DNA from: Zymoseptoria tritici IPO323
Lineage: Eukaryota > Ascomycota > Dothideomycetes > Mycosphaerellales > Mycosphaerellaceae
Length of the DNA stretch: 64,000 bases
Assembly: GCF_000219625.1 (NCBI RefSeq)
Contig: NC_018212.1
Coordinates: 62,001-126,000, forward strand
Direction of reading: 5' to 3'
The position numbers and the translations under genes were made by a program. Below are positions 55,881-64,000 of this stretch, piece after piece; the first letter of the stretch is position 1; every line of letters starts with the position of its first letter. The notes below the pieces were generated by a model, which saw only the letters and a list, made by a program, of their open reading frames with translations, searched no databases and had not been told where the DNA came from.

Positions 55881-56460
55881 ATTATACGTTCGGATTAAGC
55901 AATAATACGGGCAGTCTGGTCTTTACGCCGTAGTAGGATTAGTACTTATGTCGAGATATAAATATCCTATCCCTTTTTGCGCGTGTTTTCTTCTTGTTTC
56001 TTAACAAGTTCGATATCCTTTCGATGTCGCTACGTAGGTGTTCTGAGGGAAAGAATCCGTATGTGGTGGAAAGGAAGTCTGATTGTTGTTACGGAGAATT
56101 TAATGGGAGGATGTGACCGACCGGCGTTCATATTAGTGCCTAAGGCACTGCTTGGCACCGTCTCCTGCATAGTGGACTTCTCGTCCTTCTTCTTTAACAT
56201 CTTTATCGAACTTCTTCAGTCACAAACGTGTCTCTTGTTGTAAGCCGTGACGTTGCTACACTACCATATTACGATATAGTCGAATCGCGCCCAAGGAAAA
56301 AAGCAAACAGAACTCCATTTTGTTCGGACCAGCCCTCCTCTTCCTCCTCCGTTCCGATGGCCCATGCCTTTCCTCCTGCGTACGATGTCCTCTTGACACT
56401 GCCACAAATCACCTTGCCGCCCTTCCTAGCGTCAACCCGTCCGGTCCCAGCCTGCCTCCA

Positions 56461-57000
56461 CTATCGCTGCTCTTCGATACTGTATTGGATCTCGATGAAA
56501 AACTCATGATTCTGGGGGTAACCATTCGCCTCCATATAGTGTTGAGTTTCGTCCGCGCTGTAGTGGGCAGTGACAGAATCCGCGTCGTTGTACTGAGCAT
56601 GAGTTAAATACCCGATTCTCCTGGGTGCATCATCACTTGCGGAGTCCGGATCGATGACAATCGTCGTGTCCAACCAGTTGGCTCCGGCATTGCCCGTGGG
56701 TCCGACTGTCAGATCCAGACCACCCGAGCCATCTCCTCGCGCAAGGAGTCCGAAATGGTTGTCACAAGCACCCTGGAATCCTTCTGCGATCAATCGGAGG
56801 GTAAGCGCGAGTCGAATGTAACTAATGATGTCGCGCTTTTGGATCATCGCGGCCTCGTGGCGCTTGACTGCGGCGTGGCCGAAAGGCTTGGCAGGGTGGT
56901 CGGTTCCATGCCAATGGTCGAGGCATGCGCCTGCTGTGTAGGCGGGGAAAACCAGCACGTAGGCCGGAGCCAACAGTCCAATCTTGGGTAGAGACCACAT
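56461..57000 (-). CDS. Secreted protein of unknown function (179 residues)
   Basis: Single exon with the ATG at 57000. The first 25 residues (MWSLPKIGLLAPAYVLVFPA) form a signal peptide ending near TAGA. The mature protein has only two cysteines (AGACLDHWHG and GACDNHFGLL), a helical part (ISYIRLALTLRLIAEGFQ) and an acidic, tyrosine- and histidine-rich C-terminal half with no low complexity. No domain was recognised. It is wedged between an LTR element and a satellite array, a setting where accessory secreted proteins often sit. It appears undamaged by RIP. Confidence 0.6.
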   Translation of the reverse strand: MWSLPKIGLLAPAYVLVFPAYTAGACLDHWHGTDHPAKPFGHAAVKRHEAAMIQKRDIISYIRLALTLRLIAEGFQGACDNHFGLLARGDGSGGLDLTVGPTGNAGANWLDTTIVIDPDSASDDAPRRIGYLTHAQYNDADSVTAHYSADETQHYMEANGYPQNHEFFIEIQYSIEEQR

Positions 57001-57138
57001 GTTGACCGAGAAGAGTGGGTCGGTAGTGATGGATGGTGCTCCGTGTTGGACAGTGATGTAAAATGGAAGAATAGTGAGCCAAAGCTGGTGATTGTTGGGT
57101 GCGGACTGGACTCGATGAAGAAGAAAAAGCGGTGGGCG

Positions 57139-57319
57139 GGCAGCGCTGCTTCATACAGCATGTATACGCATGGGAGTGGACATCCCCTTGTGGCATCAGG
57201 GGGTGTTTCTGGGTGAGAATCGTTCATCTGGCCAATCCAACCCTGGACATACCACCCTGAGCTTACAAGGGTGTGTCCACTCCGATGCGTTCACCTGCTG
57301 TAGAACAGCAGCCTGCGCG
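57139..57319. repeat. Inverted repeat, arms of about 45 bp
   Basis: GCGCTGCTTCATACAGCA...GCATGGGAGTGGAC (57139-57183) is matched in reverse by GTCCACTCCGATGCG...ACAGCAGCCTGCGC (57274-57319). A related module occurs again near 59158-59215. It may be a small non-autonomous element. Confidence 0.55.
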
Positions 57320-57345
57320 TCCAGCGTGGTCCAGACCATTGCGAG

Positions 57346-58760
57346 AGGAGCGTGATGGATGGCGAGACAGCATTGTTCATGGGCTCCTGTTCTGGCGGTG
57401 TTAGGTTCAGAGTGGTCCAGACCGTTGCGGAATGAGCGTGATGGACGACGAGACCTATCTCATGTGGATTAGAACCGCTCTGTGCACTTCTTCTTGCGGT
57501 GCTCGAAGGCGACGCCTTTAGCGTCGGGCGAAAACGCGCTAGCTACGCTAGTCGCGGGAGCTAAGGATTCTAGCCAATTAAACGCGGGGAGTAAGGAAAG
57601 TGCACAGAGGGTCTAAGCCAGTTTCGACATGTTTGTTAGGGCGCAGCGCTATTTTTCTACTAGAGAAAATACGAAACGCGTGTTTATTTAATAGCCGCGT
57701 AACTTCCTACGATAGAAATTTGTATATAGCATTAAAATATAGTACTCTATATACCCTCGGATTTTCGTCTAAGAAAAGTCGAATAAATCGCGTAAAAACG
57801 CGCTATTTTCGACTTCGATATATTGTATACTACCTAGGTATTTTCTATACCGGACACGTTTCGTATACTAGTTTTGCCCTCGACGGCGACGACGAGGTAG
57901 CGATACTAGATATCGCATATCGCCGTATAAGGGGCGCGAGATATAGCTTATATCTCGAGCCTCGAAGTGTCCGTAGGTCGATACCTATCGTCGTTGTCGC
58001 GTCGTTGCCGTCGAGGGCAAACGTCGAATTTTTTTCGCGCTTAGAGGGAAAACAAGGACCTCGACGGGGCGCGCCGAGCGTAGAAGTAGCAGCGTTAAAA
58101 AAGTGAAAGATATGTATAAAAAGGAAATTCCGGAGGTCTTACCGTAGGGATCGATGTTAAACCGTTGTGTTGTCGAGGTATTCGCATTTTCGTGCTCGAA
58201 TTCGGCTTAAAATAGCGCTCAGAGGGCCAAAGTGTGCAAAACTAGCTCAGACCCTATACAGAGTCTTCTTCATATGGCCCGTGCATCCGCAACTTAAAAA
58301 GAAGACTCTGTATGGCGGTTCTGATTCACATGAGATAGGACGAGACAGCATTGTTCATGGGCTCCTGTTCTGGCGGTGTTGGGTTTCAGAGTGGTCCAGA
58401 CCGTTGCGGGATGAGCGTGATGGATGGCGAGACAGCATAGTTCATTAGCTCTTGTCCTCGCGATGCTGGGTTTCCTCGTGCTGTTGGGCTCAGCGCAAGG
58501 GCTGCCGGACGTGTCGACTCGAAGCGTCATGGACGGCGAGACAGCATTGTTCATGGGCTCCTGTCCTGGCGGTGCTAGGTTTCCTCGTGTTGTTGGGCTC
58601 AGCGCAAGTCGACTCAATCCTGTTCCGGTCCAGACCGTTGAGGGATACCCGTTATAGATGGCGAGACATCATTGCTCATGGGCTCCTATCCTCGCGGTGC
58701 TAGGTTTCCTCGTGTTGTTGGGCTCAGCGCAAGGGCTGCTGGATGTGTCGACTCGGTCTT
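57346..58760. repeat. Degenerate satellite array interrupted by a transposon
   Basis: Units containing GGCGAGACAGCATTGTTCAT and GGGCTCCTGT, followed by GGTGTTGGG or GGTTTCCTCG and TCCAGACCGTTG, recur at about 57360, 58341, 58428, 58534 and 58660, with variable spacing around 90-125 bp. The first and second copies were one locus before the 884-bp insertion. Confidence 0.75.
57455..58338. mobile_element. 884-bp non-autonomous DNA transposon with 8-bp target duplication
   Basis: The perfect 8-bp duplication GACGAGAC (57447-57454 and 58339-58346) flanks 24-bp terminal inverted repeats starting CTATCTCATGTG and ending AGAACCGC, with two mismatches. An 8-bp duplication is typical of the hAT superfamily (also MULE at 8-9 bp). 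Inside are a long internal inverted repeat (TTGCCCTCGACGGC near 57873, its complement near 58007) and a perfect 12-bp inverted pair (CAGAGTCTTCTT) near the right end. The single long frame (57600-58106) shows no transposase motif. Confidence 0.85.
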
Positions 58761-58873
58761 CTGACCTCCGAAATGAGTGCACAAGCCCAAAGCATAAAAT
58801 GTCGGCCACCTGAACTTCCTGAGGACGATACCAACGTTTTCGGGCCAATAGAAGGTCTCGAGCAACTGCCGAT

Positions 58874-59045
58874 GTGCTCGGACAGGGAAGATAGACTTTA
58901 TTGAATGTCCACGCCATTGCAGGGTGTACAGCATGCGAACGCAGCGGCGTGGCCACAGGTGCTGCAAGGTCAAGGGTGCAACTCATATCCTGCATACAGG
59001 AATGGCGTGAACAGTCAATAAAGTCTCTTTACCCTGTTCGAGCAC
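58874..59045. repeat. Inverted repeat, arms of about 52 bp
   Basis: GTGCTCGGACAGGG...GACTTTATTGAATGT (58874-58925) is mirrored by AGTCAATAAAGTC...ACCCTGTTCGAGCAC (58989-59045). Imperfect arms and a loop of about 60 bp suggest a small transposon or hairpin element next to the satellite. Confidence 0.6.
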
Positions 59046-59959
59046 GTTTTCGAAGGCTGCCGTTGGCTCGGACTCGTTGCGAGCGTCCTCAGGGGGCTGG
59101 ACACCAATTCATGCTTTTGTATACTACGGACTCGATTGCCTAGCAAGGCATGGAACGGTGACCACCCCCATGCGTTTGCATGCTGCCCTGTACTGCAGGA
59201 TGCTCGTTCGCCGAGAACAGCACTCAATCACACTCCCCATGACTGCGAAGCGTAACTATGCTGGGACTAGAGATCAAGATGAAGCTGACGTGGCGAGATT
59301 GTCTCTTCGGATTTTTTTTTCCAAGTTGCACCACCAGAGGAACATGCTTTTACAGAGAGAGGTTTTCCCGGGAACCTAATAAGTCGGGTTTCGATGCTGA
59401 TGTGATACGATGGGTGCTGGGGTTGTGCACGTGCCCAAGGAGGGGGGGACTTTGGCGACTGGGAACCTATGGCATGATGAATGGCATACGTGAAGGTCTT
59501 CTGGTCTCGCCCTGACTTGCCAACACGCTGGACGCAATACACCGAACAGGAACAAGATAACGCGGATTGAGATGACAACGCAGACAACTCATCCTGTCCC
59601 ATACAGTGCCGTGATAAGCGCAGAGGAGTGGGAGCAAAGGCGCCAGTGCGGTTAAAGTAAGGTTCACAGGTGAAGAAGCAGTCCGGCACTTTTCGACCGG
59701 ACTGCTCCCCAGTCTACTCCGCTCGATGATAAAATTGGAGCCCACCATCTGGAACCCATGCTCATCACAAGTAAGTTCAGCTCCATGCTCTTCACACGTA
59801 ACAAGGTACGAGCCGAAGGTAACGAGCGGAGGGAAGCAAGGGCACTAACTCGGTGAGTTCTAGGGAGCCCGAGCTTGTGAGCAAAGCGACAGGCGTACGA
59901 TACCCTCGCGCGTGAGGCGCCTCGTTTGTTCGGAAAATCCAAGCAGCATTCTGGTCAGC

Positions 59960-60190
59960 GCCGCGCGGGTGTTCGATTCTGTTTCCCGATCTTCGACAAC
60001 CTGTTTCTAGGCGACGGACTAGGTACGAACGGACGGAGGAGAGTCGGATAAGGTAGGCGGACGACAGGGCGGACGACGGACGTAGCGAATGCTAGGTCTT
60101 ACCGTCCTAAGACCGCGTTCCGCGCATCTGGCGGCGGGCGACCGGATATCGGTCGAGGCGACACGAAGTTCGTCTAGCTAATCGGAATCG
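59960..60190 (+). repeat. RIP-mutated copy of the 33108-33360 repeat
   Basis: Reads TTTCCCGATCTTCGAC onward, parallel to the reverse complement of 33108-33360, with TG to TA and CA to TA changes and a short insertion (ACAGGGCGG). It lies at the left edge of the MULE-containing RIP zone. Confidence 0.8.
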
Positions 60191-60699
60191 GACGGGGTAC
60201 CGCTCGAACTTCGTTACGACTCTCGCCTAGTACCCGGTCACGGGATCGGGTAGCCGGGCGCTAAGTTCTCCTAAGTTTTCTATTACCTCGATTCCGTTAC
60301 GGTTTTCGTAGGGGGCAGCTAACGCGTCCCTAGAGGTGCCGAGGTAGGGATAAGGGTTTACGTAACTATACCTAATAGACAGCTGTTCGTTCCGTCGTAT
60401 CCCTAGCGATATACGGAATTCCGGTTTAAAACTCCCGTCCGGTACCTCGACTGGGTATATACTAAATTAGAATTTCTAGAATCCTCCGCGACCGCTTTTA
60501 GGAACCTAACCCTACTTAGCGGCCGCGTCGCCGCTCGGGAAGACGAAGGACATTTTATTAAGCTTCTAATTCGTCGCGGGACGACCCTCCGCTCTCTTAC
60601 GGTTTACGTCTATCGCCCGTACGTATAGTTATTAACGGGAGCTATTCGCGGGATTACGGTTTTAGACTTATAAGGTACTATAGTAAAGCCTTTATTTAG

Positions 60700-61565
60700 C
60701 TCGGCTAGGCTTCGGACAACTAATAACAACGGCGGTAAGTAGACTACGAACCTTAGAAGGGCAATAGGACGCTAGTAGCGCGAGTAATAGAGTATCTTTA
60801 AGATAAAGGATTCTTCGCTAAACCGCTTATCGATAAAGGCCGGTTATAAGGCGTATTCTTTACGTATCTAGAGCTTATTTAGATATATAAGGATAATAGC
60901 GTTATCCTCGTTATTAACTTTACCTATAGTATTATCGTATATAAGCTACTATTACTCTTACTAGCATTACTCGAGTCGGTGTTACGGTACCTCTAGTATA
61001 CGCGTTTATACTAGGCGAGAAAGAGAAGGATTATAACTAGGCATTTAATTAATATAATATCGACAACCCCTTAGTATTACTATACGACTACGTTAGAGCT
61101 ATAATTAGGTCGTTAAAGACGAGAATGCTATAGATGTCTAGACACCGTATGCTCTACGTATAGTATATAAACGTAGACGTAGTAGAAGCGTAGGCCGGTA
61201 AGCGACTCGGACGTATATAACCTAGTAGTAGCGGCACTATAATATCGCTTAGTAATAAGGTAAAGGAGTTTATAGCTTTCTACCGTAATATTATTAACGC
61301 GCTTACTAAGGAGGAGTACGAAGATATAATAGTAGCTCTACCTAAACGCTCCTTAAGCGACAAACCGCGCTATTTATAGACTCGTAAGCTATAGATAAGG
61401 CTCGTCAACTACCTTATTAAGTAGTAGTATATATACTATAAGGAGCTCTGCGTAAAGGCATGGCCTAACTCTATCCTTAGCTACGGATACGACACGACCT
61501 CACTAGCTGAAAGTGGACACGCTAGCCTTAAGGGCTGGCTAGATTTATTAAAGAACGATACCCTT
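60700..61565 (+). pseudogene. MULE transposase fragment, RIP-mutated, left copy
   Basis: Read through stops: YKDNSVILVINFTYSIIVYK (degraded MULE DDE strand, D to N), LSNKVKEFIAFYRNIINA-type region, RLVNYLIK and finally KELCVKAWPNSILSYGYDTT with SGHASLKGWLDLLKND, the region before the SWIM end of MULE transposases. It ends abruptly at about 61565 against the DUF6604 fragment. Relative to the inverted copy it lacks about 230 bp near 60755. Confidence 0.65.
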
Positions 61566-62640
61566 TACCTTCTTCCGTCCAGCACGTAGTATGAAGCTTA
61601 AAGTAGTCAAAGGTCAACTCCAAGACCTCTCCGTGAAGCGCGCCAACAAGCCGGTTCAATAAGGTGGACACGTCTCCGCTGTGAGCGGGAACAACCTTAG
61701 ACGAGGAAACAGCTAAAGTCTGCGTAAGCATCTTCGCCAGATCCCCAGGCGTGAAATCCGCACGACGACTGTTATCGCAGTAGCGATGCTTGAACGCACA
61801 GAAGGTCGGAGTCCGTACTTGGAGCGTGCTCATCTTCGCGCCCGAACCCCGGATATCGGTCGGTTTCCGTCGATTCCGCGCATACGCCGTCGAAGACATG
61901 CCCAGAGCGAGGGCTAGGCGCTTTGCGCAACCATCAGATGAGGACGGCAGCCCTCCCACGAAGAGGTGGTTCGCGCCCTGCGCGCTGATGACATGGTCCA
62001 TGTCGGGCCATTGCGTGGGCAGGTGTTGGCTTTGTCGCAGGCGTTTGTAGAGATGTGCGACTGGGAGTATCGACACACCCCTGCTGGCTAGGATGGTGCT
62101 GCATTCATAGGCGACCATGCGGAAGTTGTACAGGAGAAGTCCACACCAGAGCGGATCTCGTTGGAGAAGATAGTGCTTCGGCATGCGCAGCGAGCGGCTC
62201 TCGTCGAGGAGCATTTCGCGCCGCTCGTAGGTTACAAAGTCCTCGACTGTCCAGCGGTCGATAAGGGATAGGACTTGCTTCAATGTTTGGTCGTCCTGAG
62301 CAGAGTTGTGGTCGAGTTTTGATCGTGCGTGGAAAGATAGGATTTCGTTAATGTTGTGTCGGATGGCCTCCGCGCCGTGAACTAGGTCTTCTTATGCGCA
62401 GACGACGTTTTCCCGGAGGATGTGGCGGATGTCCAGGTGGATTTGGAACGCGAAGGTCGACCAAAGGATTGGTTGTCGCAAGCCTTGCATTAATTTGTGC
62501 TCGGCTTGTACTCCGGCTGTACAACGTATGGATAGCATATGGAGCTCGGGGATGATGCGGATCAGCCTGATTTCTAAGCTTATAGACAATGCTCAAATAC
62601 TTTTTGCTTCTCTGCCTTAGGTCTTTCTATCTTCACTTCA
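61528..62640 (-). pseudogene. Fragment of a DUF6604-family gene between two MULE copies
   Basis: The minus-strand frame reads IHLDIRHILRENVVCA, then TAA (62392-62394), then EDLVHGAEAIRHNINEIL in the same frame. It continues through LSLIDRWTVEDFVTYERRE, DPLWCGLLLYNFRMVAYE, LPVAHLYKRLRQSQHLPTQW, LALALGMSSTAYARNRRK and LTFDYFKLHTTCW. These blocks fit the central and C-terminal parts of the DUF6604 family as I know them. The N-terminal part is missing at about 62640 and the C-terminal end is cut at about 61530 where MULE sequence begins. The stop is compatible with CAA to TAA. The fragment itself is not RIP-saturated although both flanks are. Confidence 0.6.
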
Positions 62641-62836
62641 GCTTTTTCTACAACAAATGTCCGCCTTCACTACTTCTCCTTCTCTGGAAGCTGGGGCTGC
62701 CGAACAGGGTGACCTACAGCCAGGCCGCGATCCTACTCCTTCGCCGCGGAGCGGCACGGATCGCGCGCATCCCGAAGCGCCCGCTGGAGCCATCAACAAT
62801 GCTTAGTCTCTGTTAGGGGTTTGGCCCGAATTATAC

Positions 62837-64000
62837 TCATACATTTGTAACGTTAAACCACTGCTTGTTAAGGTAATTAACGAGCCTTATTAATAGCTTA
62901 CGAGGCTGTAGATAGCGCGGTTTATCGCTTAAGGAGTGTTTAGGTAGAGCTACTATTGTATCGTCGTACTCCTCCTTAGTAAGCGCGTTAATAATATTAC
63001 GGTAGAATACTATAAACTCTTTCGCCTTATTACTAAGCGACATTATGGTACCTCTACCGCTAGGTCGTATACGTCCGAGTCGCTTACCGGCCTACGCTTC
63101 TACGTCTATATTTATATACTATATATAGAGTATATAGTGTCTAGACATCTATAGTATTCTCGTCTTTAACGACCTAATTATAGCTCTAACGTAGTCGTAT
63201 AGTAACACTAAGGGGTTGTCGATATTATATTAATTAAATGCCTAGTTATAATCCTTCTCTTTCTCGCCTAGTATAAATACGTATACTAGAGGCACCGTAA
63301 CACCGACTCGAGTAATACTAATAAATAAGAGTAATAGTAGCTTATATACGATAATACTATAGGTATAGTTAATAACGAGGATGTAGCCGTTATCCTTATA
63401 TCTAAATAAGCTCTAGATACGTAAAGAATACGCCTTATAACTAGCCTTTATCGATAAGCGGTTTAGCGAAGAATCCTTTATCTTAACGACACTCTATTAC
63501 TCGCGCTACTAGTGTCCTATTATCGAGGTTATTAGAGCGAATGCCTAAACATTCGGTATATAAATTGTAGAGTATAGGTTAAGCGTCGTAGCTATTATAG
63601 AACTATATTACTATTATTACGCGTATAACTTTCGTAGAGGCACTATTACGACGCGCTAAGAGAAGGAATACCCTTACCTTACTATTAATATAATAGCGAC
63701 GGTAATAGGTCGCTAGTATCCTTATATAAATAGTAGGGTAGTTATATATACTAAGAGCCCTTCTAGGGTTCGTAGTCTACTTACCGCCGGTGTTATTAAT
63801 GTCTACGGAGCTAAGAACCTCGCTAAACGAACAGCCTATCTTCTTCGTCCGCGTCTTAGGCTTCTTCGATTACCTATCGGTTAATAGCTACGCTAGATAA
63901 ATGCCTTTAGCGCATTTAAACGGCTACTTATATAGCTTATTCGCGTTGTTCTATATTATACTACCGTCCTTCGCTAGCTCGTAGCTATACTCTACGCTAT
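62837..64000 (-). pseudogene. MULE transposase fragment, RIP-mutated, inverted right copy
   Basis: Inverse of 60700-61440 with about 230 bp extra. Read through stops it gives YKDNGYILVINYTYSIIVYK, VGVTVPLVYVFILGEKEKDY, the DNPLVLLYDYVRAIIRSL region (read-through of the DDE core), and an intact 68-codon stretch at 62837-63043 starting MSLSNKAKEFIVFYRNIINA. Truncated after KQW at about 62840; continues past the window end. Confidence 0.65.

Noticed and set aside
57600..58106. 169-codon frame inside the 884-bp element
   Set aside because: No transposase motif is present; it spans the internal inverted repeat, and the element looks non-autonomous.

Overview
This window is genomic DNA of a filamentous ascomycete, most likely a Dothideomycete of the Mycosphaerellales type (inferred). 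Genes have short introns of about 50-80 nt with CTAAC/CTAAT-like branch points. The housekeeping genes are clearly fungal: ATG5, EMC2, FCF1, ADE8, CSI2-like and MSH3. DUF6604 and DUF3435 gene relics are present. The transposons carry the signature of repeat-induced point mutation (RIP, C to T in CpA).

Positions 1-29 kb are gene-dense and ordinary. They hold a six-exon secreted pepsin-like protein (336-1986), a secreted unknown protein (3512-4433), a 94-bp minisatellite (4771-5144), the divergent ATG5/EMC2 pair, a J-domain protein with three introns in its first 90 coding bases, and two neighbouring nuclear-type proteins that share a C-terminal coiled coil. Next come a secreted L-asparaginase, a broken DUF6604 gene, a small cysteine-rich secreted protein, a small membrane protein, ADE8, two small unknown genes, FCF1, a Csi2-like protein and an intronless MSH3.

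Positions 29-39 kb are transitional. A 975-codon reading frame with an OTU-like N-terminus is interrupted by three stop codons but by no frameshift. A DUF3435 tyrosine-recombinase (captain-like) gene is interrupted by five stops, again without a frameshift. A SIRT5-like sirtuin, an APH-fold kinase-like protein and a DUF7770-type protein follow and look largely intact.

Positions 39-64 kb are transposon territory. A complete PIF/Harbinger element (40432-43795, TTA target duplication, two convergent genes) and a pogo-like relic are so strongly RIP-mutated that CpA and TpG are almost gone. Between them is a small unmutated island (45.1-46.4 kb) with a truncated gene and the WD40 tail of an NLR-type protein. 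A 6.7-kb Ty3/gypsy chromodomain element with 207-bp LTRs spans 49133-55880. Its 5' two-fifths to half is saturated with RIP and its 3' part is only lightly mutated; the 3' part carries a spliced antisense gene between the chromodomain and the 3' LTR. Downstream are a secreted protein, a satellite array split by an 884-bp terminal-inverted-repeat element with a perfect 8-bp target duplication, and a DUF6604 fragment held between two inverted, RIP-mutated MULE copies.

Most gene breaks in the window are single in-frame stops that one C-to-T (or G-to-A) change would create, mostly at likely glutamine codons. This suggests that mild RIP leaked into, or acted on, low-copy accessory gene families. 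All gene models were built by eye from reading frame, splice consensus and phase; no database search was possible.
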